DNA from: an uncultured Corynebacterium sp.
GTDB taxonomy: Bacteria > Actinomycetota > Actinomycetes > Mycobacteriales > Mycobacteriaceae
Length of the DNA stretch: 27,402 bases
Direction: 5' to 3'
Assembly: GCF_946222305.1 (NCBI RefSeq)
Contig: NZ_CAMIHZ010000031.1
Coordinates: 1 to 27,402 of the forward strand
The notes beneath the pieces are model-generated. The model did not search any database. It had not been told where the DNA came from and saw only the letters and a program-made list of their open reading frames with translations. The position numbers and the translations under genes are program-made. Of the stretch, positions 16,142 to 25,124 are shown piece by piece; the first letter of the stretch is position 1, and every line of letters starts with the position of its first letter.

Positions 16142-17658
16142 GACAACTCCACCTGTGCTGCGTATTGGGCGAAAAGGTCTCCGCGCTGCGCCATTCCGGT
16201 GAACATATCCAGTGACGCAGCAGCGGGTGCTAGCACCACGGTATCCCCCGCCTCCGCGTAGTGGAGGCAGGCGCGCACAACCTCCTGCATCGCCCGCTCC
16301 GGATCCGTCTGCCCAACTAAGGTCACTGGAATACCGGGCACTTGGGCTTGCATTTCATCGGCGATTTTTTGTCTATCGACGCCTAACGCCACGACCGCCT
16401 TGATTCCTTCCTTGGTGCCAGCGATCAATTCGGCGACGCTAGCCCCCTTAAGCTGTCCGCCGGCTACCCAAATGACATTGCTTTGGCCGCGCAGTGCTCC
16501 CACGGCCGCGTGCGGATTCGTTGCCTTGGAGTTATCCACCCAGGTGATGCCGTCACGTTCGCACACGACTTGTCCACGGTGTGCCTGCACTCGGAAGGTC
16601 GACAGGGCCTGCTGGATGGCGGAGGGCGCGACACCAAGGGCACAGGCCATTGCTGCTGCGGCGCTAGCATCCGCAATGCCAGCAGGGCCTGGAGGGGAAA
16701 TACCGGCGGCTGGTGCGAGAGCACGGACCTCTCTTTCCTCGCGAGTATCAGCCAGAGCGATGGAGCCGTCGTCGAGCCCCACGACACGGGGTACTAGTGG
16801 GAGGGCTCCGCCCTGTGTGCTTGGCTTAGCGTGGTCACGCTGCTCCCCCTGTGCGCCTGATTTGTCATGGTCAAGCTGATGCAACACTGCACGGACTTCG
16901 CCAGCCGTGAAGCCCGAGCACTGCGCCGCCCTGCTGGAGTCGAAAAAGGACATAACGTGGGCGTCATCAAGAGAAAAGACCGGGTGCTGCGCCCGAAGGA
17001 CACGTGCCTTGTCGGAGGCGTAACCCGCCAGGTCGCCGTGCCAATCTAGGTGGTCTTCTGCGATATTGAGCACGCACCCGACGTCTGGAGTGAAGGTTGG
17101 TGCCCAGTGCAGTTGGAAGCTAGAAACTTCGGCGACGAGGATGTCCGCACGTGGTTCGCCACGGGATTCGGCTGTGAGGGCAAGAGCTGGGGACACACCG
17201 ATATTGCCAACGGCGACGGCCGCTCTGCCATCGGCCACACACATGGCAGTGAGCATCGCCGTGGTCGTGGTCTTGCCATTGGTGCCCGTGATTGCGACCC
17301 AAGTGCGGGTGGGTCCGAACGCTTCGGCTTGATCAGCCAACCATGCAGCTTCAATATCGCCGATGACGGGCACTCCTTTTTCCGCAGCGGCCACCAATAG
17401 AGGCGAGGTGGGAGCCCAACCAGGTGATGTAATGACCAACTGGAAGTCGCCGACCTTGAGACGTTCAATAGCCACGTCGACGGTGACGTCCGCTAGGTCG
17501 GAATGATCGTCTGCGATGGTGAGGTGTTCAGCTTCGATAGCTTCCAGCATGGTGATCACGCCTCGGCCGGCCACCCCCGCGCCAGCAACGAGGACCGGTT
17601 GGTGGCGCATGATGTCCACTGCCTGTTGTGGATTGCCGATGGGTTGGGTGTCGGTCAC
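16138..17658 (-). CDS. murD: UDP-MurNAc-L-alanine--D-glutamate ligase MurD
   Basis: Adds D-Glu to UDP-MurNAc-L-Ala. The 506-residue protein has an N-terminal nucleotide-binding fold (VAGAGVAGRGV, 24-34), the ATP loop AITGTNGKTTT (122-132), VLNIAEDHLDWHG in the central domain (196-208), and VDNSKATNPHA in the C-terminal domain (374-384). It is longer than the usual 440-480 residues; part of the excess is a hydrophilic insert at about 263-286 made of two imperfect 12-residue repeats (DHDKSGAQGEQR and DHAKPSTQGGAL). The insert lies between the central and C-terminal domains and should be harmless to catalysis. The start is GTG 17658 with AGGGGAG 7 bases upstream. A 113-base spacer separates it from mraY. 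Confidence 0.97.
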   Translation of the reverse strand: MTDTQPIGNPQQAVDIMRHQPVLVAGAGVAGRGVITMLEAIEAEHLTIADDHSDLADVTVDVAIERLKVGDFQLVITSPGWAPTSPLLVAAAEKGVPVIGDIEAAWLADQAEAFGPTRTWVAITGTNGKTTTTAMLTAMCVADGRAAVAVGNIGVSPALALTAESRGEPRADILVAEVSSFQLHWAPTFTPDVGCVLNIAEDHLDWHGDLAGYASDKARVLRAQHPVFSLDDAHVMSFFDSSRAAQCSGFTAGEVRAVLHQLDHDKSGAQGEQRDHAKPSTQGGALPLVPRVVGLDDGSIALADTREEREVRALAPAAGISPPGPAGIADASAAAAMACALGVAPSAIQQALSTFRVQAHRGQVVCERDGITWVDNSKATNPHAAVGALRGQSNVIWVAGGQLKGASVAELIAGTKEGIKAVVALGVDRQKIADEMQAQVPGIPVTLVGQTDPERAMQEVVRACLHYAEAGDTVVLAPAAASLDMFTGMAQRGDLFAQYAAQVELS

Positions 17659-17771
17659 GATCGTTCTCCCCTCACTGGGTGGGATAAGAGTGTTTGGGTG
17701 CTATTCGTCGAGATTTACGTGGTTGGGTTTTTCGTGGTTGAGGTTCGGCTGGCGGTGTCGCCTGGAGCAGG

Positions 17772-18872
17772 CTACAGGCTGACCGACGTCAACCATTCGC
17801 CGTAGAAGATGGCAAAACCACTCATGGCGGCTAGGGCTGCGATGAGCCAGAACCTAATGACCACTGTTGTTTCAGCCCAACCACCGTTTTCGAAGTGGTG
17901 GTGAATAGGGGCCATGCGGAAGACACGCTTGCCGGTGGCCTTGAAGCAGAGAACCTGGATCATCACGCTGGCTGCTTCTGCGACGAACACGAGACCAACG
18001 AGAACCATGAGCAGCTCAGTTTGGGTGGTCAGAGACAGTCCCGCCACCAAACCACCGAGAGCCAGGGAGCCAGTATCGCCCATGAAAATTTTCGCCGGAG
18101 CTGCGTTCCACCATAGGAAACCTAGGCAGGCGCCAAGCCCGGCCGAAGCGAGCATGGCGAGGTCCAGTGGGTCGCGAACCGAGTAGCATCCCGCGGTGGC
18201 ACCAACAGCGCATGAGTTCCGGAACTGCCAGAAAGTGATGAGGACATAGGTGCCCATGACCATGGCCGTCACACCAGAGGCTAGGCCGTCCAAGCCGTCA
18301 GTGAGGTTGACCGCGTTCGACCACGCCGCAATCACCAGATAGATGAAGGCGAGGAAGATCACCATACCGATGAATGCTGGGCCGATATTGAGATCAAAGA
18401 CTGCAATATCGCGGATGAACGACAGGTGAGTCGATCCTGGTGTCATCCCGTGATCATCCGGGAACTGCAATAGCAAGATGCCGAAGATTATGGCGGTGGC
18501 GAACTGCCCCACCAACTTGGCCTTTGCATTCAAGCCGAGGTTTCGCCCCTTGACCAGCTTGATGTAGTCATCGGCGAAGCCCAATCCGCCGAGGGCGAGC
18601 GTAAGACCGAGAACCAAGAAGCCGGAGATTCCCGGGCCTGCGCCCGTCGTTGCCCACCCCATGAGGGCAGCCACGAGGTATCCAACGGTGATGCCCACCA
18701 GAATGGCGATACCGCCCATGGTGGGAGTGCCGCGTTTCTTTAGGTGCGACTTCGGGCCATCCTCGCGGATCTCCTGCCCCAACCCCTCTGCGGAAAACCG
18801 CTTGATGAGGACCGGGGTGGAAAATACCGACACGAGGAAAGCCAACGCGCCGGCGACAAAAATCTGCGTCAT
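17772..18872 (-). CDS. mraY: Phospho-MurNAc-pentapeptide transferase MraY
   Basis: Transfers phospho-MurNAc-pentapeptide to undecaprenyl phosphate to form lipid I, in the membrane. The 366-residue, ten-helix protein shows PKSHLKKRGTPTMGG (40-54), GFADDYIK with the catalytic-type D101/D102 pair, NLTDGLDGLASG in the middle, MGDTGSLALGG, and APIHHHFE near the C-terminus. All signature Asp and His residues are present. ATG 18872 lies 8 bases after the murF stop; AAGGAG inside the end of murF is 13 bases upstream. The 113-base spacer after mraY (17659-17771) holds no gene and no clear terminator. Confidence 0.98.
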   Translation of the reverse strand: MTQIFVAGALAFLVSVFSTPVLIKRFSAEGLGQEIREDGPKSHLKKRGTPTMGGIAILVGITVGYLVAALMGWATTGAGPGISGFLVLGLTLALGGLGFADDYIKLVKGRNLGLNAKAKLVGQFATAIIFGILLLQFPDDHGMTPGSTHLSFIRDIAVFDLNIGPAFIGMVIFLAFIYLVIAAWSNAVNLTDGLDGLASGVTAMVMGTYVLITFWQFRNSCAVGATAGCYSVRDPLDLAMLASAGLGACLGFLWWNAAPAKIFMGDTGSLALGGLVAGLSLTTQTELLMVLVGLVFVAEAASVMIQVLCFKATGKRVFRMAPIHHHFENGGWAETTVVIRFWLIAALAAMSGFAIFYGEWLTSVSL

Positions 18873-18880
18873 GAGAGTGG

Positions 18881-20395
18881 TTACGCTCCTTCTTCTTCAC
18901 CGAGGAGCAAGCCCTCGGCTACTGCCCACAGGCCGTCGGCGTACGAGGCCTTAATCAAAACAACATCGGACTTATGCAGGCTATAGTCGAGGAAATTGAC
19001 GGCAGCTTCTGCGTTTTCCACGATGTGGGTATCCACACCGTCTTCCCGCGCGGCTTGCGCCAACGCCTGCTGATTCACACCGTTGCCCACGATCACGGCA
19101 TGGCGGATGCGGCGCTGGCTCAAGGCGTGCCCGAGCTCTTCGTGTGCTTCAGTTGCATCGTCGCCGAGTTCGCCCATTTGACCCAATACAGCCCAGCTTT
19201 CCGCCCCATCACGCCCGGCGGCGGTGTAAGCGAGGGCGTCAATACCAGCTCGCATAGACTCAGGGTTAGCATTGTAAGAGTCATTAATGATCGTGACACC
19301 GTCACGGGCGCGCGTGCGAACATCCATACGGTTAACACTAGCGGCCACGTGCTGGCTCAAAGCTCGTGCCACATCAGTGGCACTCATTCCGCATTCCATT
19401 CCCACAGCAGCTGCGGCTAGGGCATTGGACACTTGGTGGGCGCCGAACACGCCCAGCTCGACGGCTACCGGTTCCCCGTGCGGGTGATGCAGAAGGAAGC
19501 GTGCACGGGCTACCTCATCCAGCTGAATATCGGTGGCGTAGTAATCGACCGGCACGTCGCGGCCGCCCCATTCGCATTCATCACTATGCATCGAAAAACG
19601 CACCACACGCGCATTGGTACGACCAGCCATCGCCGCGACCTTGTCGTCATCGGCGTTCAAAACCGCTAGTCCCTGCTCGGGCAGCGCCTCAACCAGCTCG
19701 CCCTTGGCCTGAGCGATAGCATCCCGACTGCCGAACTCACCCAAGTGAGCAGAACCCACGTTCAGCACCACGCCAATTCTCGGCGGGGTGACCTCGGTGA
19801 GGTGACGGATATGTCCCACCCCACGGGCGGACATTTCCGAAACAAGGAATTTTGTTCCCACTTCCGCACGCAACGCCGTGTACGGCAAACCGATCTCATT
19901 ATTGAAGCTCCCCGGAGGAGCCACCGTGGGGCCGGCTACCCGCAGAATCGCCCCGATGAGGTCTTTCGTGGATGTCTTGCCCGCGGAGCCCGTGACCCCG
20001 ACCACGGTCATGCTGTGGTCGTTCACCAAGGCGTCGGTATTAAAACGAGCCAATCGGTCGATAGCTGCCAAGACGGCCACACCGTGACCTTGAGTGTCGT
20101 GTTCGAAGGCCGAGGCATTCGAGGCCTCCTGGCGCATCTCTACCGCAGGGGCAACCAAGGCCGGAACCCCCACGGACTTGCCCACCACCAGTAGCGCGGC
20201 CCCTTGTTCAGCGGCGGACGCGGCGTAATCATGTCCGTCGACTTGCCCTCCAGGAAGCGCCATGAAAATGCCCCCTGGCTTGATGCGACGGCTGTCAAAC
20301 TCGACTGGGCCTAGCACCTGTGCATCCGGATTTGCACCGTCCACTAACTCACCACCGGTAATCTCGGCGATTTTTCCAACAGTTAGTTCAATCAT
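18881..20395 (-). CDS. murF: UDP-MurNAc-tripeptide--D-alanyl-D-alanine ligase MurF
   Basis: Adds the D-Ala-D-Ala dipeptide to complete the cytoplasmic precursor. The 504-residue protein has the ATP loop GVTGSAGKTST (133-143), NNEIGLP (165-171), LNVGSAHLGEFGS (211-223) and NDSYNANPESM (371-381), in the order expected for MurF. The C-terminal segment VVLIKASYADGLW has Tyr where many homologues have Arg; I read this as lineage variation. ATG 20395 is 7 bases after the murE stop, and GAGG overlapping that stop is its ribosome-binding site, so the two ligases are coupled. The D-Ala-D-Ala ligase gene (ddl) that supplies its substrate is not in the window. Confidence 0.98.
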   Translation of the reverse strand: MIELTVGKIAEITGGELVDGANPDAQVLGPVEFDSRRIKPGGIFMALPGGQVDGHDYAASAAEQGAALLVVGKSVGVPALVAPAVEMRQEASNASAFEHDTQGHGVAVLAAIDRLARFNTDALVNDHSMTVVGVTGSAGKTSTKDLIGAILRVAGPTVAPPGSFNNEIGLPYTALRAEVGTKFLVSEMSARGVGHIRHLTEVTPPRIGVVLNVGSAHLGEFGSRDAIAQAKGELVEALPEQGLAVLNADDDKVAAMAGRTNARVVRFSMHSDECEWGGRDVPVDYYATDIQLDEVARARFLLHHPHGEPVAVELGVFGAHQVSNALAAAAVGMECGMSATDVARALSQHVAASVNRMDVRTRARDGVTIINDSYNANPESMRAGIDALAYTAAGRDGAESWAVLGQMGELGDDATEAHEELGHALSQRRIRHAVIVGNGVNQQALAQAAREDGVDTHIVENAEAAVNFLDYSLHKSDVVLIKASYADGLWAVAEGLLLGEEEGA

Positions 20396-20402
20396 CTCTG
20401 CC

Positions 20403-22034
20403 TCACATCCCGCCTTGATCGCCCGAATTAGTTTGCTTATTCCGCTCAGCTATCACTCGCTGCACCGCTACACGCAATTGCTCCACATCATCAAAATCAT
20501 GCATCACGCCTGCAACTAGCTGCCCGGTTTCGTGTCCCTTACCAGCCACAACGATGGCATCACCGGGCTGTGCCCACCGCGTGGCCGCAGCGATGGCCTC
20601 TGCTCTATCTGCAATATTGGCAAGAGTCACTTCATTTTTCTCGACGCCACGCTCAGCGAATCCTTCCTCCGCGCCACTTACGATGGCCGCACGGATGGGT
20701 TCCGGATCTTCATCGCGGGGGTTGTCGTCCGTCACAAAGATGGCGTTCGCAATTAATGCTGCTTCGTATCCCATCTTGGGCCGTTTGTCCTGATCGCGGT
20801 TGCCACCGGCTCCGATGACGATACCGATGCGTCCATCCTCGTTCGGCAGGTAGTCGGCCAAAGTGCGTACGACGGCAGCGACCGCGCCTGGCTTGTGGGC
20901 GTAATCCACCATGGCGAGGAAATCTTGACCCTCGTCTACGGCTTGCATGCGACCGGGCACCTGCACGTCGCGCAGGTGCTGGGCGGCGGTGGCGACGTCC
21001 TCTGCTAGCTGAGCTACGCACGCTAGCGCGACAGCGCTGTTGGCGACGTTGAAGCTACCCGCCAGCCCGATGGAGTACTCGAGATCTTCAGCAGCTCCAG
21101 TGTTGAAGCGAATTTCTTGACGGCCGGTTGGCGTGACTGTGACGTCGTCCAGCTGCCACGTCGGCAAGCTAGCGCTCGAGTTTTCGTCCGCGGGCTGCTT
21201 ATTCGAGCGCACCGCTAAGACCGGTGCGACGGCGCCATTGGTGTGTTCTTCGCGCTGTTGTGCGATCTGTGCCATCCGCTGGCCCCATTCATCATCCACG
21301 CAGATCACCGCTGCTGGCACCGTGGGAGAGCCATCCGCACTCGCAACCGCTGCCGTCGTGAACAGCTTCGCCTTGGCTTGGAAGTAGTCCTCCATGGTCG
21401 GGTGGAAATCTAGGTGATCCTGGCTGAGGTTAGTAAACGCGGCGACATCGAACTCGATGCCACGCACCCGGCCCAGTTCTAGAGCGTGGGAGGACACCTC
21501 CATGACAACGTGCGTCACACCCTCTGCGACCATTTTCGCCAGTAGCGACTGCATGGTCGGTGCCTCCGGGGTGGTCAGCTGCGTTGGGATCGGACGGCCG
21601 TTAATGCGGGTGCCGGTGGTGCCGATGATGCCCACGGAGTGCTTTGGCAGCAGGGCTTTTTCCACCAGGTAGCTCGTGGTGGTCTTTCCCGAAGTGCCAG
21701 TGATGCCGATGACGGCCAGCTTGCTGCTGGGGTGACCATAGATCTCCGCAGCTACGGGCCCCATCCATTCCCGGACGTCATCGACGATGATTCGCGGCAG
21801 ATCGCTGCCTTGATCTCGCAAGATGTCATCACCGGCAGCATCGGTCAACACAGCAGTGGCCTTTGATCCAGCTGCGTACCGGGCCCCGTGGGCCTTCAGG
21901 CCGGGGACAGCACAGAACAACCCGCCTTCGACGACGTCCGAGGACCCGATGGCAGCGCTGGTGACCTCGACGTGGGCGTCGGTTCGAGAAACACGTCCGC
22001 CGGTGAGCTCGGCGAGGGTCTGCAAAGTGGTCAT
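20403..22034 (-). CDS. murE: UDP-MurNAc-tripeptide synthetase MurE, meso-diaminopimelate type
   Basis: Adds the third residue to UDP-MurNAc-L-Ala-D-Glu. The 543-residue protein carries the ATP loop GITGTSGKTTTS (110-121), SSHALELGRV (181-190), DYAHKPGA (377-384), GAGGNRDQDKRPKMG (408-422), and DNPR at 437-440. DNPR, rather than the Lys-type motif, marks an enzyme that uses meso-diaminopimelate, which agrees with the wall of corynebacteria. A hydrophilic stretch at about 260-295 varies among homologues. ATG 22034 directly follows the TAA of ftsI without any gap, so ribosomes can pass from one gene to the other. Confidence 0.98.
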   Translation of the reverse strand: MTTLQTLAELTGGRVSRTDAHVEVTSAAIGSSDVVEGGLFCAVPGLKAHGARYAAGSKATAVLTDAAGDDILRDQGSDLPRIIVDDVREWMGPVAAEIYGHPSSKLAVIGITGTSGKTTTSYLVEKALLPKHSVGIIGTTGTRINGRPIPTQLTTPEAPTMQSLLAKMVAEGVTHVVMEVSSHALELGRVRGIEFDVAAFTNLSQDHLDFHPTMEDYFQAKAKLFTTAAVASADGSPTVPAAVICVDDEWGQRMAQIAQQREEHTNGAVAPVLAVRSNKQPADENSSASLPTWQLDDVTVTPTGRQEIRFNTGAAEDLEYSIGLAGSFNVANSAVALACVAQLAEDVATAAQHLRDVQVPGRMQAVDEGQDFLAMVDYAHKPGAVAAVVRTLADYLPNEDGRIGIVIGAGGNRDQDKRPKMGYEAALIANAIFVTDDNPRDEDPEPIRAAIVSGAEEGFAERGVEKNEVTLANIADRAEAIAAATRWAQPGDAIVVAGKGHETGQLVAGVMHDFDDVEQLRVAVQRVIAERNKQTNSGDQGGM

Positions 22035-23951
22035 TTAGTTCCTTGCCTCCAACATTAACTTTGGTCCTTCGGTGCGCGATGGTGGGACGTTGTAGTGATC
22101 CAGCAGCCACGAACCGATGTCGTTAAACAAAGGTGCGGCAGAACCACCCGCGCTGCCGTCGGGGCCGCGCTGGGGATCATCCATCATCAAACCGACGACG
22201 AAACGAGGATCATCCGCTGGGGCGATTCCCGCGAATGTAATCCAGTACTTCGAGTTTGAATACGCACCGGTCTTCGGATCCACCTGCTGGGCTGTACCTG
22301 TCTTTCCGGACGTTTGGTATCCCTTAATCGATGCACTGGCACCAGTTCCCTGCTGCACGCCCGTGGGATCATTTTGGGTAACCGCCCGGAACATATCGAT
22401 AACGGTGCGGGCGGTGTGCGGGCTAACTACGCGGGTGCGCTTAGGCTCTTCGAACGGAACCTCCGTTCCATCGGCCTTGATGGTCTTTTCGATCAAGCGG
22501 GGTTCTACTCGCTCACCGCCATTGGCGAGAGCTTGATAAATGCTCGTCATCTGCAGCAAGTTCATGGACATGCCCTGACCGATGGGAAGGTTGGCGAAAG
22601 TGCCGCCGGACCACTGGGACCGCTCGGGCATGTACCCGGCGGTTTCATAGGGCAAGCCCACGCCGGGGGCTTGGCCGATACCGAACTTGCGGAAGTAGTC
22701 GTACATCTTGTCCTCGCCGACGCGCTGGGCGAGCATCAGCGTACCGACGTTCGAAGATTTTCCGAACACACCAGTTGCGGTCAGGGGCAGCTCTCCGTGC
22801 TCCCACGCATCCTTGACAGTCACGCCCGACATCTCGATGGAGCCGGGCACCTTCAGAACCTCGTCCGGGCGGGTCTTCTTCTCTTCGATCGCCGCTGCAG
22901 CTGTCATGATCTTGGCAACCGAACCCGGCTCGAAGGAATCAGCCGTGTTGCGGTCTCCGAAGATCTTCTTCTGCTTGAGCTGCTTTTCAATATCCCCATT
23001 CGGGTTGATCGTGTCCGAAGAAGCCAGCGAGAGGATCTTTCCGGTCTTGGAATCCAACACGACCGCTGAAACGGACTTGGCGCCGGACTTTTCGCGAGCC
23101 TGCTGAACTTGCTGTTGGATGAAGGTTTGGGCGTCAACATCGATGGTCAAACCGAACTGATCACCGTCGACGGCGGGGTGCTCATCGCGAGTCGAGCCAG
23201 GAATGAGGGAACCGTCGCCGCCGATATCGACGGTGCGGGACCCGTTGATGCCCTGCAGTTTGGAGTCCTGGGACAGCTCTATGCCGAACTGGCCCTGATT
23301 ATCCGTGCTGATCTTGCCGATGAAGTTCGAGCCGATCGCGCCGTTGGGGTATTGGCGAATATCTTGGCGTTCTGAGGTGATCTCAGGAAATTCCTTGGCC
23401 ACCTTTTCAGCCACATCAGGATCGACGTTGCGTACCAGCACCACGTAATTTTCATCGCTGGTGAGCTTGTTCTTAAGTTCCTTCGGGTCGATGTCGTCGC
23501 CTTCCTTGGCGATCATCTTGGGGAGCTCGTTGGCGATCTGGTCAATGCGCTGGTCTGGTGGCGGAACCTTGTCCGGATCGTTTTCGTGGCGCTCCTGCAT
23601 GAACTGCGGTAGGCGCTTCGGGTGTACGGACAGCGACCGCGCCTCCATGGTGTAGGCCAGCACCTGCCCATTGCGGTCGACGATCTTTCCGCGGTGCGCA
23701 GGATCCGAGATCGTCGCCGTGCGCTGGGCTTGGGCCTGCATAGCCAGATTCGGCCCCGCCAGAATCTGCACCCATGCCAGGCGCAACACCATCGCGATGA
23801 CCAGCACGAAAATGACAACAATCACCAAGCGGACGCGCTTGTTGAAGAGGGCTGGACTGTGTTCCAGAGCGATCAGCGAGCGCATCCACTCCTTTAGACC
23901 GCGTGGTGCGGGGCCTCTGCCCAGCGGCGTGTTGCCTCGCTGCGGTGTCAC
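22035..23951 (-). CDS. ftsI: Septal transpeptidase FtsI (class B penicillin-binding protein)
   Basis: Crosslinks septal peptidoglycan outside the membrane, together with FtsW; the target of beta-lactams. I start it at GTG 23951 (638 residues) because AGGAGG stands 7 bases upstream; an in-frame TTG 48 bases earlier has no such site. The protein has a cytoplasmic basic start, one membrane helix (about 41-63), the dimerisation-domain signature RGKIVDRNGQVLA (87-99), and the three active-site motifs in the transpeptidase domain: SVAK with the catalytic Ser (344-347), SSN (399-401) and KTG (550-552). No PASTA domain follows, as expected for this orthologue. The preceding 163-base spacer to the ftsL stop contains a G+C-rich hairpin. 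Confidence 0.96.
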   Translation of the reverse strand: MTPQRGNTPLGRGPAPRGLKEWMRSLIALEHSPALFNKRVRLVIVVIFVLVIAMVLRLAWVQILAGPNLAMQAQAQRTATISDPAHRGKIVDRNGQVLAYTMEARSLSVHPKRLPQFMQERHENDPDKVPPPDQRIDQIANELPKMIAKEGDDIDPKELKNKLTSDENYVVLVRNVDPDVAEKVAKEFPEITSERQDIRQYPNGAIGSNFIGKISTDNQGQFGIELSQDSKLQGINGSRTVDIGGDGSLIPGSTRDEHPAVDGDQFGLTIDVDAQTFIQQQVQQAREKSGAKSVSAVVLDSKTGKILSLASSDTINPNGDIEKQLKQKKIFGDRNTADSFEPGSVAKIMTAAAAIEEKKTRPDEVLKVPGSIEMSGVTVKDAWEHGELPLTATGVFGKSSNVGTLMLAQRVGEDKMYDYFRKFGIGQAPGVGLPYETAGYMPERSQWSGGTFANLPIGQGMSMNLLQMTSIYQALANGGERVEPRLIEKTIKADGTEVPFEEPKRTRVVSPHTARTVIDMFRAVTQNDPTGVQQGTGASASIKGYQTSGKTGTAQQVDPKTGAYSNSKYWITFAGIAPADDPRFVVGLMMDDPQRGPDGSAGGSAAPLFNDIGSWLLDHYNVPPSRTEGPKLMLEARN

Positions 23952-24008
23952 AGTCTGCCTCCTCCTAGTTTCCAATGCTTGCCTATTGTCCCCATTCAAC
24001 CGCCAGAA

Positions 24009-24028
24009 GCCGGGGGTTTAACCCCGGC
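24009..24028. promoter_or_regulatory. Hairpin between ftsL and ftsI
   Basis: GCCGGGG (24009-24015) and CCCCGGC (24022-24028) form a perfect 7-bp stem with a 6-base loop. No T-run follows on either strand, so it is not a standard terminator. It may be an mRNA processing or stability element that sets the ratio of ftsL to the downstream genes. Confidence 0.45.
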
Positions 24029-24114
24029 GTGTCTCGAAGTCGCATGGTTCGTGCTGGTATGCCGTTTTTCTATTTCGACGCCACGCTCGTGCCCATTTTC
24101 GATCCGGACTTGGC

Positions 24115-24996
24115 TTAACGGCCGGGAGCTGGTGCGGGCGCAGGGGCCGGTGCGGGAGCGGGTGCTTGGTTACCTGCCGGCGTCGGAGCACTGTTGTTGC
24201 TGTAAGGCAAGTCCCCATTACCACTGGGAGCGGAAGCCTGACCCCGCGGGGCGACGTTGCCCGCCAGCATAGGATTACGTGGCGCCAACCCCTCCACGCG
24301 GTTGGTCTCATCCGGGTTACTGGTAGCGCCTCGGCGAGTGGCTTCGCCATTGGCATCGATAACCTCGCGGTCCTTGGAGCTGTCCCCTGGGCGGATCTCC
24401 TTGACCTTCTTGCCGTTGGCATCCAGTACCGCTGCCTGGTCAGGGGCGACCATGCCCATCTTCGCGGCTTCTGCGGCGATGCGGCCGGAAGACTTCGCGA
24501 GCTCCACGTCTCGCGTGAGGCTTTCCAGTTCGTTGTCTAGCTGCTGGCTCTGCTCGTTGGCCTTGGTTATCTGGAAGGACTGTTCGGTAGTGACGCCAGA
24601 CAGAGCCATCACACCAGCGATGCCCAGGACAAATGCGAGTGCCGATCCCACGACGCGACGGCGCAGCTTGGCGTCGGTAGGTGAAGCAATGATGCGACGG
24701 CCTCGGACGGATACTTGCTGCTTAGATCCGATCCGCGAGTTACGGCGAGGGGTAGTGCGTCCCGGAAGAGTCCTTTCCGGAGTGGCACTACGCTGCGGTC
24801 GAGTGGTGTGGCGTTCGCGCTCGGGTGCACGCGCCTCGGAACGAGTGCTGCCTGTCACGCGACGAGCACCAGTGGCCTGGGAGTGAGGACGCCGGGTTTC
24901 AGTGGAACCCGCGGTGCGTGTCTCGTAGCGGGTGGCCGTACGGGAACGGGAGGCGGATGGCTCGTGCAGGTCGTGGAGGGTACCTGTCGGTGTCAT
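24115..24996 (-). CDS. ftsL: FtsL-like septal protein with long basic N-terminus and Pro-Ala tail
   Basis: FtsL stabilises and activates the FtsW/FtsI synthase with FtsB (DivIC) and FtsQ. The 293-residue product has a long Arg/Thr/Ser-rich cytoplasmic region (1-113), one membrane helix (about 115-135), a coiled coil (138-170), and the AAKMGMVAPDQ segment (177-187) typical of FtsL/DivIC ends. A disordered tail then closes with alternating Pro and Ala (278-291). It is much longer than classical FtsL (100-120 residues), as is common in actinobacteria. ATG 24996 has AAGGA 7 bases upstream. Position between rsmH and ftsI is the strongest support for the name, since the sequence outside the helix is weakly conserved. 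Confidence 0.85.
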   Translation of the reverse strand: MTPTGTLHDLHEPSASRSRTATRYETRTAGSTETRRPHSQATGARRVTGSTRSEARAPERERHTTRPQRSATPERTLPGRTTPRRNSRIGSKQQVSVRGRRIIASPTDAKLRRRVVGSALAFVLGIAGVMALSGVTTEQSFQITKANEQSQQLDNELESLTRDVELAKSSGRIAAEAAKMGMVAPDQAAVLDANGKKVKEIRPGDSSKDREVIDANGEATRRGATSNPDETNRVEGLAPRNPMLAGNVAPRGQASAPSGNGDLPYSNNSAPTPAGNQAPAPAPAPAPAPAPGR

Positions 24997-25017
24997 TCTC
25001 TGTTCCTTAATTGTCTA

Positions 25018-25059
25018 GTTGAGGTTGAGGGTTGAGGTTAGAGTGGTGCGTTGAGGTTG
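25018..25059. repeat. Short GTTGAGG repeats between rsmH and ftsL
   Basis: GTTGAGG occurs in four copies, at 25018, 25024, 25031 and 25050, inside the 128-base spacer upstream of ftsL. The first three run almost in tandem with steps of 6-7 bases. I see no promoter or hairpin in the rest of this spacer, so its function is open. Confidence 0.5.
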
Positions 25060-25124
25060 TTGGGGTGGCTGGTTCCGGAGTTGGGAATAAGACGGAACCG
25101 CGGTGTGTGGGACGGGATAAGACC

